Part shown: piece by piece, positions 12,142-24,097 of the stretch | Layout of the letters: every line of letters begins with the position of its first letter | Numbering within the stretch: position 1 is the first letter of the stretch | Position numbers and translations under genes: made by a program | Assembly (NCBI GenBank): GCA_028386065.3 | Contig: JAKUCV010001467.1 | Span: 1-64,000, forward strand | Length of the DNA stretch: 64,000 nucleotides | From: Turnera subulata | Taxonomy: Eukaryota > Streptophyta > Magnoliopsida > Malpighiales > Passifloraceae | Direction: 5' to 3' | Notes under the pieces: model-generated | Databases searched by the model: none | What the model was told of the DNA's origin: nothing | What the model saw: the letters and a program-made list of their open reading frames with translations, nothing else

Positions 12142-12688
12142 TTTGTTTTGCAGGTATGCTTGAAGGCATCAAGTGTACTTTGGTACCTTGATTGCGGATG
12201 CTCCAAGCAAATGACCAAAGAAGCATCCAAATTCTTGAAAGTGGCCACACTCGTTTGATTTCGATAGAAATGCAAGGATCAGAAGATGTTCGGCACCCCT
12301 CACTAAGACCAAGAGAAAGGGGGAATATGGTTTGCTGTAGAAGTAACATAATGAGGAAGAAGCTACTGATGAAGATGATGATAATGATGGAAACTAGGAA
12401 CCATCTTTCTAAACCCTTATCCTTGTTATCCTTTATGTTTTGTTTTCCATAAAATACTTTGCCATATGCATGAACTTAGGGGGAATTATAAGTCATACCT
12501 TAAGGGGGAAGAATAAATATATGCATCATCATTTCTTTTTGCTAATGCCAAAAGGGGGAAGATAAGAAAAAGTATATGTATATGCATCAAGATAGGAGGA
12601 ATCATTATTTGAAACAAATAGGGGGAATTATTGTTATTAATATTGGCATATACTTCTAGTTGTTTGTCATTATCAAAAAGGGAGAAAT
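12142..12688 (+). pseudogene. Protease stub joined to ORF3 tail (pol deleted)
   Basis: After gag the sequence starts the protease (WYLDCGCSKQMT; the catalytic DSG is changed to DCG) and breaks off near 12235. The next bases resemble the end of element B ORF3, including an acidic DEDDDN-coding run at 12350-12400. Then come the non-coding 3' region with repeated AGGGGGAA words and a polypurine tract just before the 3' LTR at 12689. The whole pol gene is deleted. Confidence 0.8.
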
Positions 12689-14328
12689 TGTTAGAACTCA
12701 TGGTTCATCACAGGTTTTGATAAATGACAAACCAAGATCATAACATAGATGAAGCAAAAAGAAATCAAGCAAACAAGTACTCAACCAAAGTGATCAAGAA
12801 TTCAAGTGAAGATATGATCAAGAGTTGAAGTGCAAAGAAGAGCAAGAGAAGTTAGGACCCATTTGTATAAGGTAAAACACTCAACTTCTCTTAGCATTGG
12901 CTCAAACAAAATAAATTTTACTCATACATTTCATAGCATGCTTTCAGTCATAAAATTGTATTTTGAGTCAATAACATCGATGTTGTAACAAAAAACATCG
13001 ATGTTCTGTGTTTTCAAGTCTTTCTCAAAATTTGGCAGAAGTGCCAAAACATCGATGTTGTAAATCGATGTTGTGATTTCTTCAACGATTTCCAAAATTT
13101 GGCAGTAGGCAAATAAGATCGATGTTGGCATCCCAAACATCGATGTTCTAGTGACCGTTGCTTTTAAAACTAGTCAAAACATCGATGTTCCCATTTGTAA
13201 CATCGATGTTCCATAATGGTCAGTTTCAATATGATTTTGTCGAACCAAAATAACATCGATGTTTCTTTTTAAATATCGATGTTCCTGCCTTCAAAGAATT
13301 TTCCAAGAAATGGCAGAAGGCTCAGAACATTGATGTTGGCTTCCTAAACATCGATGTTCTCCTGACCGTTGCATTTGAAAACATCTTTACTTAAGCAAAA
13401 CATCGATGTTGGATTTCATAACATCGATGTTCTTCAATGGTCAGCACTAATCGTTTTTCACAGAAGCAAAATAACATCGATGTTGGATTTAAGACATCGA
13501 TGTTCTTCATATGAAGCTTTGAAGGATTTTTACACAGAATCAAAATAACATCGATGTTGGGTTTGAGAACATCGATGTTTTAGTTACCGTTAGTCCAATA
13601 ATTCAAATTTACTGGACAAAACATCGATGTTGAGAACTAAAACATCGATGTTATGGCCGTTATTTCTAATAACTTTTAGCACCCACTATGTTTTGTTTAA
13701 GGCTGTTTTTGGGTGGATTTAAAACGGCTCTATAACTTTTCAGAGCTATAAATTGAGCATTTTTAGCTCTGTTTTATAATGAATCAACTCTCTACATTCA
13801 TGCTATTCATTCATACATCCATTACAAATCATTTTTGAGCCAATATCCTTTTGAGGATTTGAGACTTGCCTTTTAGAGCTTTACTTGTATACTCATATCT
13901 TCTCTTTGAGAGAGTTCTTTGTTTGATTGATTGAATTGTATATTCATACACCTTAAGGGAGGTTAGTTCCCTTGTTGAGATTCGTAGGAAGAGGGTATAT
14001 CTTCTTATGTGAGAAGTCTTGAAGTGAGGTATCTTCAAGCAAGAGTGCTGAAGTTCATGTGACTTGAACTCTCAGGTTTAGGATTCTTGTGACTAGAATT
14101 CCTAGGTTGTAACGGTTTGTTAAGCACCCGTAAGCTTAACACTAGATAGTGAAATCTTCAACTGAGACTTGAAGGGCTGGATTAGCCACACTAGTAGAGT
14201 GTGTGTGAACCAGGATAAATTGGTTGTGTCCTTCAATCTTTCAATTCCGCATTTAATTCCTGCCTATTTCATTTTAATTCGATTATCGCTATTCAACCCC
14301 CCTCTAGAGAAGGGCTATTATTCTAACA
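12689..14328 (+). repeat. 3' LTR of element A
   Basis: It starts TGTTAGAACTC and ends TTCTAACA, 1640 bp. It is very similar to the 5' LTR but has scattered substitutions and small indels. A short deletion joins two dyads near 13040-13070, leaving 19 copies. The dyad array spans 12973-13652. Confidence 0.93.
12973..13652. repeat. AACATCGATGTT array, LTR3 of A
   Basis: Same array as in the 5' LTR. A few copies are damaged: AAGATCGATGTT near 13114, AATATCGATGTT near 13272 and AACATTGATGTT near 13327. The last dyad ends 95 bp before TATAAAT at 13747. Confidence 0.93.
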
Positions 14329-14342
14329 CCAAAAACTTGGTA

Positions 14343-16444
14343 GGGTGATCTACTATCACAATTTAAATCCTGCAAGCACACAGGGTAGTTGTAGTACTCT
14401 ATCAGGGTCGTATCCACAGGGACTGGGATGAGTCTGTTACTCCTTATTCAGATAAATTAGGCTCGAAACAAACAAAAACAGATTATGGGGTGAGTGCTAA
14501 TTGAAAACTAAATTAAGCAAGAAAATAAAAAGTAATAGCAGTGTTGAAGTAGGTAAAGGTCAGATTTGGAGAAGTCTTAGGCATCCAGGGAATCGCATGT
14601 CTTGCCTTCGTGCTCTAAATTGCTCAACAGCATCATTACAGGTTGGGCCTGTGTGACATCCTATATTTAATAAGATGTCTTGAAGGGGCTTCCAACCTGA
14701 TGTACTACCAACGGCTTTCGATCTTATTGATAGTTCCTCAAGTTTCCAACTACCCCCTATCACTAGAGTAGACGCCCATTTGAAGGTGAAGTTTAGTGTT
14801 GGTGCTGGTTACCCACAGTCTCTCCCTATCTTCTTTCGAACGGCTAGGGAGTGAAGGCTGACTATTGTTGGTCTAGCACACTTGGCTTCTCCTTTCGGTC
14901 CTTTACCAAGCTGCTACTAGGTTAAGATAGGCTACTCAATAATCAATCAAGAATCGGATTAAAAGTGGTGTCATTCTTCTTGACTGTGTTGCAACAAGCT
15001 GAGTCAGTGCTGAGCCTGTGGCTGAGCCTGTGCTTGGGCCTGTCGAGAACACAAAGTCAATTACACAGATCGGTTCTTGCAGGCGCTCTCAACCTATACT
15101 GAACCCATTTATTTTCACTCACAGGTTCCTTCCAAGATTCTCACTCATCCTAATGCTTTCGCATCGGTCAAATCAAGGGGGTTAAGAAATGATGTTAAGG
15201 TTAATTCCCCAATTAGTTCCTAATCTCTTTCGAAACTAAGAACTAAGGGTTGGTTGTTGTTGTTCCAGCAACTATGGTTTCTTCTTTCGGTCCTTCACCT
15301 AGTTACCTATGATCATGAATGGGTTTGATCAAGACTCAAACATGGAGCAAGTTTGCAACAACCAAACAAGAAAGTCGGGCTAAAAACATAGGAAGAGCAA
15401 TTTATTGCACTAAGAACAGAAACATGCTTTACCCCTTCAACCTAAGAGGGGTTGTTTAGTTCATAATCGAAATTACAAAAACAGAAGAAATTAAGGGTAG
15501 CGTAATGTTTGGAAAAAATTTGGAGGTTAGGGACAACACGATTTCTGCCCAGAAATGGCTGCAGAATCGTGTTTCCCCTTGATCCCTTTGTTCCAAGAAC
15601 TTCTGCAAGTTATGGGTGTTGATCGAGGGTTAAGTTTGATGTCTGTTCTTCCTTTCTTCTTCTCTTTTATAGGCGCATATTCTTCTCTTCTTTCTTCTCC
15701 CACGTGCTGGAAGTCATGGCAGTTGGGCAAGTTGAGTTTCAGTTGCCCATCTTGCTCCTCGAGGTAAGGCAACTTGGGAGGTGTGCCGAATGGGTGAAAT
15801 CTGCAAATGTACAGATTTAAGAAGACTTAGGGGGAAGATAATGATTCTTTAATCATTAAATTCTTCGGGCGTGATGATTATCCCCTCTTTCCCATGCTTA
15901 GAGTCTTCTGAGTCGCTCAGGTCATGATTGTAGAGTTGAAGGTTTTGCAAGTGGTGAAACTCTGCAAGTGGCTGAGTTTTATATTTTTTTCCTCGCGTTT
16001 CTGGTTATCTGCAGAATTCACAGGCTCAGCCTGTGCTGGGCCTGTGCCTGAGGCTGTGTGCGATCTCTTCCCATTTTTCTGTGCAATTGGGTTCAAGTCT
16101 TTTTGAGATTAATGTAGTGGCGTGATGGCTTCGTGGATCAAGGCAAAGGTGGTGAAATCCAGTGGATAACTTGTGATTGGAGGGGAATTTGTGGCCTTTC
16201 ACTGATTCTGTAAAGAACAACAGGCTCGGAACAGGCTCATGCTGTGCCAGAGACTGTTTCTTCGAATTCTCCACTAAAATGTCCAAAATTCTTCAAAATG
16301 CACCTGGAATCACTATTCATACAGTAAGGAATGGGATTTAAGGAATATGATGAAATAATGCAAGGCAAGGCATATATTCATGATAAATCGAGAGAAAATA
16401 TTTCTAAAATCATGCCTAAAACCATGCATATTTCATGTGCATCA
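14343..16444 (-). repeat. 5' LTR of Athila-like element G1 (outer end approximate)
   Basis: About 2.1 kb without coding capacity, next to the broken PBS. The inner end, read on the minus strand, has the Athila-style sequence TCCCTGTGGATACGACC and ends GTAGATCA before the CCCTACCAAG spacer. The outer end is set at a TGATGCACATG start near 16444 but could be anywhere up to 16467. Short repeated words of the type AGGCTCAGCCTGTGC occur near 15000 and 16020. Confidence 0.6.
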
Positions 16445-16467
16445 AGTTTGAACTCGTAGTGTACTAC

Positions 16468-17622
16468 TGATGCAAACCAAGGCAAGCTTAGAGGTTGGAA
16501 GAATGATGCACGCCAAGGCGACCATGGAGGAAGCAGTGGCGATAAGCATGGGGCTTGGATGTATTACAAGAACCTCAAATTTCTTCATCACAAGCTAACT
16601 TTCAGAATCAACATCAAGAATCGATCTTACAAGAAATTCAAGAGGAGATGGAGATCAAAGCCATGGACGAGATGAACAAGCGTAGAAATTCCTGGAGCGC
16701 ACAGTCTCGGAAATAAATTCATATCTCGAGCTCTACAACTCAAATTCTGCAATCTTGGATGCTCTGGAAAGATCAGACAAAGATCTACAACGTTGTTGTT
16801 GAGCCCAGAAGCTGAATCTGACGTCTTCATTCCGTAAAATTCACTAGACGTTGATGGATAGATTCTGTCCAGAAATTCAGTTTGGGTTTATTTGGGCTTA
16901 AGTATTCTTAGTTGGATTATTTGGGGTATTATTATTTGTGGGTTTTAGTTTTATTTAGTTGGATCATTAATAAGGCCAATTGTTGGACCAAGACTTTATT
17001 TATGTTGGGTTTTAATTTAGTTAATTAGGCCTAGTCCATTAGGTGATTGGATTTACAAATCCAACCCACTTAGGAGCTAGGGTTTATTATTCACGTGAAT
17101 AGTAACCGCGAGAATAGTACCTACGAGATTAATTTTAGGTTTAGGGTATTTAAACAATCTTTTCATTATTTTTAGGTGAAGACGTTTGATGAATAAAAAT
17201 TATCCCTTTGAGGTTTTTTTCAGGTTTTGAGTGATTCAACCGATTAAGACTGTTGACTCTCTTGTTCCTTGAGTGCTGATTCTCTAGAATTATTTTAGGG
17301 ATTTGAATTTACTATTCAGGTTTCTAATCTGTATTTGTGATTCTAATTCCTTGCTAATTTCTTTGTTCTCTTGCTGATTGGGGTTCAAGCAATTGGCGCC
17401 AACCACCGTGAGATTGTTGATTTCCTATTTCTTTCATGCTGATTTGGGAGAATTAGGGATTGGTGATTTCACAAGTTTGATTGAGGATTGAAAGGTCGGG
17501 ACCACAAACCTGATTTGGGGATTTCTAGTGCTGACTCTAGGATTGCCGTATCATCTTGAAAGGTCGGGACCACAAACCTGATTTGGGGATTTCTGGTGCT
17601 GACTCTAGGGATTGTCGTGTCA
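16468..17622 (+). repeat. 5' LTR of element T
   Basis: It runs from TGATGCAAACCAAGG to GTCGTGTCA. Near its end an 85-bp unit (AAAGGTCGGGACCAC...TCATCTTG) is tandemly duplicated, also in the 3' LTR. The inner TTGGCGCCAACC at 17392 looks like a PBS but lies inside the LTR. Confidence 0.88.
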
Positions 17623-17627
17623 TCTTT

Positions 17628-17640
17628 TGGTAGCGGAGCT
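17628..17640 (+). other. PBS of element T
   Basis: TGGTAGCGGAGCT, five bases after the LTR. It is of the initiator tRNA-Met type used by chromoviruses. Confidence 0.65.
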
Positions 17641-18625
17641 TGAGGTTTTTCAATCAATCATACCCTTTATTTGTTTCTGTTCTTTGTGTCTTTGTTGTTT
17701 TCGTGGCCTTTTCTTTCTGTTCTTCAGTTTTTGCATTTTATTCCCTTTGTTATCCTAGTTGATTTCTGTCAATTACAAAAGAAATGTCGAGTTACTGCTC
17801 ACTGATACTATTCATCGATTACTGTTCATCAGTGTCACTGTTCACAAAAAAACAAAAAAAAAGTTACTGTGAGTGTGTGAATTGTCGACAGCAATTAAAA
17901 AAAAAAAAGAGGAAGTCGACTTGTTGGGGTTTGTTGGATTGTGATTCTTGAACTGGGGTTTGCAATTTGTGAATTCTTGCAGGATTTGATTTGGGGCAGA
18001 AATTATTTGGGTCAATTGTTGTTTGATTGGCTGCTTGGTTGGTTGGAAATTGTTGGAATTGTTGGAAGTGGAAATTTTTGCTACAGGATCGAAATTTATG
18101 TAGGAAGCTCCTACCCGAATTTTGATTATAAAAGTGTTGTCGCAGATTTGGGTACCAGACATCAACCCAAATTTCTGTCTAGTAGTTTTTTGTTGCAGGA
18201 TTTGTGTAGGAGGCTGTTACACGAATTTTTCTGCCAGTTATTGTTTTCTTTCTAATTGTTTAAGCATTGAACCTATTCATTGTGTTGGGTGATTATTGTT
18301 TCAGAATTGCTCAAATTGATCCAAAATCATTCACATACATATCCTTGTTCTTGTGTGTAATCAATCTTTTCTTTCTTGGAGTCTTAACTTGCTTCTAGTT
18401 TTGTCAACTTGTCTTTCTTTGTTTAAGAATTCTTTGTTTTCTTTAGAGTCATTTTACTGATTTGTTTGCTTGAATTTGTTTATTTAGATCCTCACTAATA
18501 ATCTGAAGTTGAATCAGGAGAGGTAAAAGGCTGAGTGCTTACATCCATTACCAAGAGAGTATATACACAAGTACAAACACTGTGAGGATTTGTTTTACTA
18601 ACAAGTTTTTGCAGGTATAATCATC

Positions 18626-19714
18626 ATGTCAAAGATATCTAGTAGCGTTGGAGGGAAGCCGAATATGTCTTCAATAATGGAGGTGTTGGGTAGAATAATT
18701 GCTCAGAATGAAGAACATAAGCGGGAGATCAAGGAGGAGTTCCGGGCAATCAATGCAACGATTGACCGCCGATCTAGAGATTTGAATACCCGGTTAGAGC
18801 AAGCGGTGCAGGAGCTGTCCAATAGCATTAGAGTAGCACCTAGGCGAGCTAGAGATGTAGAGCAAGCACAAGCTGCTTGTCCTAGAGCACCAGATGCACC
18901 AGCAAGGGAAGAAGAATTTTATGCTGAAGATGATTTTAATGAGTATGGAGAAGAAGCATGGTGTCGTGAAAAGCAAGAGGAAGAGAGGAAAGCTGAGAGC
19001 TTTGCACAAAGAGAGCTAGAGAGGAAGGAAAAAGAGGTTGAACAAGCCAAACTTAGTGAGCAAGAAAGGCAAGCCGAGGGCTTGGCAAAAGGAGAGCCAA
19101 AGTTGAGTGAAGAAAAGAGTGAAGACTTGAGTGGGAAAAGTGAAGATAAAATTGCCATTGTTGAGAGAAAATCAGTGGGGCAAAAGAAACAATTCTTAGT
19201 TGAAAATACAAGAAAAATGAGGGATGTTTTTGAGAAAAATAAAAGCTTGTTTGTACTTTTGTACAAAGAGGCTTGGTTTAAAGCTAACATTCATCCTTGT
19301 ATTTCTAGTTTTGTTGTTTCTTTGCAGGATTTTAGGGACGTTTTTCCTAAAGTGTTTATGTTGCATGGAGGCCAAATCAAGTTTGGTATGCACATTCCTA
19401 GGAAGAAGATGCATGTAGAAGACCCTGGTGGAGTGGCACATCAAGCAAAGGTGTTGTCTAGTCAAACATCCTTTGTAGGAATTAGAGGGAAGGTCTGGTT
19501 GCCCAAAGGATCAAGATGCATGAAGCACCTTCCAAGGGTTGCTCCAGGGTGCCAATTGAGTGTGTTTCATCAAGTAGATTTGGTTTGGGACTTCTCAAGA
19601 GCCACAAATCATGGCATTCTAAGCTTGATAATGGAGGGGGTGGACAATTCCACGTGTTATGGAGCATCAAAGACAAAGACTATAAGATTGCTCTGCAAGG
19701 TGAGTATCTTGTGA
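18626..19714 (+). pseudogene. Chimeric gag-pol remnant ORF of element T
   Basis: An uninterrupted 362-codon ORF. Residues 1-70 look like a coiled-coil N-terminus (IIAQNEEHKREIKEEF); residues 90-190 are rich in Glu, Lys and Arg. From about residue 205, SLFVLLYKEA and DFRDVFPKV resemble the stretch just before RT in Reina/CRM-type gypsy polyproteins. The remaining sequence does not match RT and must come from across a deletion junction. A good splice donor (AAG|GTGAGT near 19699) and acceptor (TTTTTGCAG near 19760) follow, and beyond the acceptor the frame ELDSSVNLF leads to a stop just before the LTR, where gypsy pol proteins often end. Whether it is translated is unknown. Confidence 0.6.
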
Positions 19715-19799
19715 GTATTTCTTTTATTGTTTCTGATTTTTTTCCCTTTGTTTTTGCAGAATTAGATTCGAGCGTAAATCTTTTTTAGGAAGGGGGGAA

Positions 19800-20903
19800 T
19801 GATGCAAACCAAGACAAGCTTAGAGGTTGGAAGAATGATGCACGCCAAGGCGACCGTGGAGGAAGCAGTGGTGATAAGCATGGGGCTTGGATGTATTACA
19901 ACAACCTCAAATCTCTTCATCACAAGCTAACTTTCAGAATCAACATCAAGAATCAATCTCACAAGAAATTCAAGAAGAGATGGAGATCAAAGCCATGGAT
20001 GAGATGAACAAGCGCAGAAATTCCTGGAGCGCACAGTCTCGGAAATAAATTCATATCTTGAGCTCTACAACTTGGATTGCTACGATCTTGGATGCTCTGG
20101 AAAGATAACACAAAGATGTTGAGCCCAGAAGCTGAATCTGACGTCTTCATTCCGTAAAATTCACTAGACGTTGATGGATAGATTCTGTCCAGAAATTCAG
20201 TTTGGGTTTATTTGGGCTTAAGTATTCTTAGTTGGATTATTTGGGGTATTATTATTTGTGGGTTTTAGTTTTATTTAGTTGGATCATTAATAAGGCCAAT
20301 TGTTGGACCAAGACTTTATTTATGTTGGGTTTTAATTTAGTTAATTAGGCCTAGTCCATTAGGTGATTGGATTTACAATTCCAACCCACTTAGGAGCTAG
20401 GGTTATTATTCACGTGAATAGTACCTACGAGATTAATTTTAGGTTTAGGGTATTTAAACAATCTTTTCATTGTTTTTAGGTGAAGACGTTTGATGAATAA
20501 AAATTATCCCTTTGAGGTTTTCTTCAGGTTTTGAGTGATTCAACCTATCAAGAGTGCTGATTCTCTAAGATTATTTTAGGGATTTGAATTTACTATTCAG
20601 GTTTCTATTCTGTATTGGTGATTCTAATTCCTTGCTAATTTTCTGAACTCTTGCTGATTAGGGTTCAGGCAATTGGCGCCAACCACCGTGAGATTGTTGA
20701 TTTCCTATTTCTTTCTTGTTGATTTGGGGGAATTAGGGATTAGTGATTTCACAAGTTTGATTGAGGATTGAAAGGTCGAGACCACAAACCTAATTTGGGG
20801 ATTTCTAGTGCTGACTCTAGGGATTGCCGTATCATCTTGAAAGGTCGGAACCACAAACCTGATTTGGAGATTTTTAGTGCTGACTCTAGGAATTGCCGTA
20901 TCA
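19800..20903 (+). repeat. 3' LTR of element T
   Basis: It starts TGATGCAAACCAAGA after the purine tract and ends GCCGTATCA, followed by the TSD ACTAC. It is similar to the 5' LTR but about 50 bp shorter through small deletions. Confidence 0.88.
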
Positions 20904-21276
20904 ACTACATTTAAAGAATGGTATGAGAAGATCTCAATTTCCATTTAATTGTCTTATTATTCATGAGGTAGAATGTAGGAAGGTAATTTCAAACCGACCT
21001 TAGCCCATGAAAAACACTTATTAACATTTTGATTATAATATTCGCATTCAATAAGAACGAAATCAAGGACTTCTAAACTTAATTTCACTCTGGAATAATG
21101 ACTAATTAAAATTTTTGTTTGTGCATATGGGCAAATGGGTAACGGATCTTATTCCATTAAATTGAAACAATCATGGAGGAGTATTGAAATATGTAAGCAT
21201 AATCCCGTTCAAAACCCCATTTATGTAACGGATATTTAATTTTAGTAGACAAGATTGAGGGGTCCACCTTCTTAGG

Positions 21277-21470
21277 TAAGACTGAGGGGAGAACCTCTCG
21301 TAGATTCTACTTATTATCTGTTTGACTTTACGAGGCGGAGAGACAACTACTTGTTGTTGCTGTACTGCGATATACCTAAGGGGAGAACCTCTCTCAGATT
21401 CTACTTATTATCTGTTTGACTTTAAGAGGCAGAGAAACAACTACTTGTTGTTGTTGTACTGTGATGTGAT
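21277..21470. repeat. 94-bp tandem duplication
   Basis: Two copies of GGGGAGAACCTCTC...GACTTTA.GAGGC.GAGA.ACAACTACTTGTTGTTG, starting near 21286 and 21380, with a few substitutions between them. Confidence 0.85.
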
Positions 21471-22189
21471 AAGTGAGTGTGGCAATTAAATTATACGCTA
21501 CCCGCCTAAGAGATTATTGCTTGCTGGTCACTAGTCTACATTGAAATCTACACATAGGCACAGAGTTAGTTGCATTATTTCCCTTGGAATTCTATATACA
21601 TGTACACTTTTTGACTTGACGCGGGAGAGTAGTCAAGTCCGACTCTTATTTTTACTGTTTAAACAAAGACCGAGACAACAAAGAAACACATACCAGGAAA
21701 TGGTGACTTAAGCGGGGTTAATTAAGTGATCTAGGCGAAAGTGAACTTCCGCAATAGAGCAGACAAAGCCAAACTTGTCATTGTGTGACTTTTATGCAAT
21801 TGGTTGTAATCCAAACGTACCCTAAGGATACTATTACACTCCAACTTTCATAGATTACTTTAATTGCATCGTATGCTATATTGTTAAATTATTTCTTGCT
21901 AAATAGCCTTCAATTACGTAGTTCAAAACAAAATCCAACCCCAAATTGTAGTTGGAACGAGAAACTTGCCGGAGAAGATTGTTTGAGAAAGTGACTGGTT
22001 GATTTTGAGGCGAGACACAATAAGAGAGTAGTCATAAATAAATATTTGTATTTTCAAAATAATTTTAAATTACTAAAACAATAGCTCATAATCAAAAAAT
22101 TGTTATGAAGGAATAAATTATAACATCTATAAGTTACATTCATTTATTAATGCTTAAAAATCTATATATTCTATATTTAACAACTTCTT

Positions 22190-22360
22190 TCAGCACCAAG
22201 GGCAATATTGACATTACCACATTTAGTCCTGAGCTCTGTACAACTAACCAAACATGATTCAATACAACAGTCCAACTCAATGTCCACCAAACCAAATGCT
22301 ATTTTGGACGGTACTATTATCCAGTCCAGTCTAGTGAGCCAAACACATCCTAATTGATCA
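22190..22360. repeat. Possible decayed MITE
   Basis: The words GGGCAATATTGACATTACC, CCAAATGCTATTTTGG and GTGAGCCAAACACATCC resemble plant miniature inverted-repeat elements. I could not define clear terminal inverted repeats or a TSD. Confidence 0.25.
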
Positions 22361-23639
22361 GTAGTGGACACATATGTGAAGTAGAGGAGGAAGGAATCAC
22401 ACATAGACCAGCCTTGTTGCAGTGCAATATACTAATAGTAGAGGGAAACTTGGGCGGGAGGATCTCTCTTTTATATGTGTTGCTCAAATATGGCATTCTC
22501 ATTTCTTTGTCACTAGAATGCTTTCAGTTAGTTAGTTTGTTTTCGCATTGTGTATAACATCTGATGTGATTCACTTTGGTGATAATACGGTGGCTTAGCT
22601 CAAGTGTACGGTAAAATTCAGTTTTACTGAATGATAATAATGATATTCGCCATAATTTATTTACAACAAAATATATAATTTTTAAAAATTTTTTATGCTT
22701 AGCCCAAACCCAAAAAGTAGATCTGGATGTGTGGTTGTGCCATGGCAACCGGATTGTAACCTGAATTTTTCATACTGAAGCTTTACTTCGAGCAGTTGAG
22801 TTGTGGAATGACAATGTGCAGCTTATTGTAGTAATGTGCGTTCGGAGGAGAGAGAAGGATGGTAAAGAAATATGTATGTTGCTTCTTAGAATCATCTTAT
22901 TACTGGATATATTATATACAGGATTTCTCTATATATACAACGAAAAAATGCTAAAGCTACTAAGGATTTTTTTATGTAGAGAGTCTTAAAAACATATGTA
23001 GCATGTCTATATTAAATGATTCTATTAGCTCTTTAACATCATGTTTTTTCATTTAATATTTCTAAAATTAGAATTTTGACAACCACAATCCATTAATTTT
23101 TCACGATCTCTTTCCTTTACATTTTTTTTTGCCTCCTTCCGGAATTCCCCATTCTTCATACAAAAATCTTATCATTAGATTTTGAAGAGTTTTGATCCTA
23201 ACTTCACTTCCTAAAAAGGCCTGATCCTAACTTGATTGAGTAACTTCACACTAATTTAGCCTCAAAATCATGATAATGATGATGGAAGAATCACTCGAAT
23301 GAAGGAGGACTTGATAGTTTCCAATAGAAAACTTGAAGGGGTGATGCAAATGCAAAAAGAGCATGGACATATTGTTGGCTAAGATCAGAGATTCTTCTTA
23401 CTGTCATCCACCACTTGCTGCCACTCCACAAGAAAAAAATCTATTGCCCATTAAACCGGATTTGACTCTTCCTCATCTATTGCTCTTTAGATTCATTCAT
23501 TCCCATATCATATACATAATTTTAATTACTTGTTTGGATTTTACATTATTTTTGAGTGCATACTATGTTGAAGGAAGTTTTGACCATCATCCTTGAAGGA
23601 AGAAAGTAAAAGAAAATGGAGAAAGAGAGGGGGATCAGT

Positions 23640-23735
23640 CCGTTAGATTGAAAACCCGAAAGGGTGATCTAGGCAAAAGTTAGGACATGCCTGCTAGGTT
23701 GAAAACCCGAAAGGGCGGCCTAGGCAAAAATTAAG
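23640..23735. repeat. Direct repeat, about 58 bp unit
   Basis: Two copies of TTGAAAACCCGAAAGGG followed by a TCTAGGCAAAA or CCTAGGCAAAA word, 58 bp apart. It lies 3' of the plant-mobile-domain gene on its strand. Confidence 0.8.
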
Positions 23736-23899
23736 GCCAAATGGTGATTGGGGAGACTCGGGGCATGCTCATTCTCATGGAAAATCTTGCTTGAAATGAT
23801 AACCTCAACAAAGAGAAGTAGGTGTCTTGTGCGACCTTGTGCAAACCTTTTTAAACCTAATACCTGACTTATCCCAGTACCCATGGCACACGTATAATC

Positions 23900-23962
23900 G
23901 CATGCATAATCGCATTTCGAGAGTAGGAGTTGCATGCATAATCGCATTTCGAGAGTAGGAGA
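23900..23962. repeat. 32-bp tandem duplication
   Basis: GCATGCATAATCGCATTTCG-AGAGTAGGAG appears twice with a TT spacer. The copies are identical over about 30 bases, so this is a recent duplication. Confidence 0.85.
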
Positions 23963-24097
23963 AATAAAACATGCATTCATGTAGAGTAGTCCCATCCAAG
24001 TACTTGAGTCTAGAACTTAAGACACACGCATACATACAAAAGAAAGGATAGTCCACCAAAGTACATGCATCTAGATGATAAGGCATGATTGCATCAA

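Larger units (their letters stand above)
8678..14328 (+). mobile_element. SIRE-type Ty1/copia deletion derivative, element A
   Basis: Complete LTR-to-LTR element of 5651 bp with a perfect 5-bp TSD, CCAAA (8673-8677 and 14329-14333). LTRs are 1645 and 1640 bp. The internal part is only 2366 bp: PBS, a large SIRE-type gag, a stub of protease, then a jump to the acidic 3' tail of ORF3 known from element B. All of integrase, RT and RNase H are missing. If the deletion came before insertion, A moved with proteins from a full-length relative. Confidence 0.95.
3910..16444 (-). mobile_element. Athila-like Ty3/gypsy element G1, split
   Basis: Gag, protease, RT, RNase H and the start of integrase read leftwards in Ty3 order. 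A PBS of the tRNA-Asp type (TGGCACC...GCCGGGG) and Athila-style gag and protease support Athila. The element is cut twice: E0 removes everything after the integrase core start, and A (8678-14328) sits in the PBS. The 5' LTR lies at about 14343-16444; its outer end is a guess because the 3' LTR is outside the window. All reading frames are broken, so this is the oldest layer on the left side. Confidence 0.85.
16468..20903 (+). mobile_element. Internally deleted Ty3/gypsy element T
   Basis: Complete 4436-bp element with TSD ACTAC at 16463-16467 and 20904-20908. LTRs are 1155 and 1104 bp (TGATGC...GTRTCA). A TGGTAGCGGAGC primer site follows the 5' LTR and a purine tract (AGGAAGGGGGGAA) precedes the 3' LTR. 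The 2.2-kb internal part has one ORF with a gag-like N-terminus joined to remnants of gypsy pol; there is no RT core, RNase H or integrase. This makes it a non-autonomous derivative of a chromovirus-like element. Confidence 0.88.
20909..24097. other. Anonymous AT-rich DNA without recognisable genes
   Basis: No reading frame here matches a known domain. The stretch holds a 94-bp tandem repeat (21277-21470), a possible MITE (22190-22360), two copies of a GTTGAAAACCCGAAAGGG unit (23640-23735) and a 32-bp tandem repeat (23900-23962). It is probably old, decayed repeat DNA. Confidence 0.6.

Noticed and set aside
17392..17411. TTGGCGCCAACCACCGTGAG taken as the PBS of element T, with LTRs ending at 17391 and 20671.
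   Set aside because: The same sequence follows the second copy at 20672-20690, and the TSD ACTAC and terminal CA are only found at 20903/20904. The site therefore lies inside the LTR; the true PBS is at 17628. This also removes a supposed LTR-internal-LTR-internal tandem.
23363..23596. Short plus-strand frame of 77 codons in the AT-rich stretch.
   Set aside because: Low-complexity hydrophobic translation with no motif or promoter; expected by chance in a 3-kb AT-rich region.
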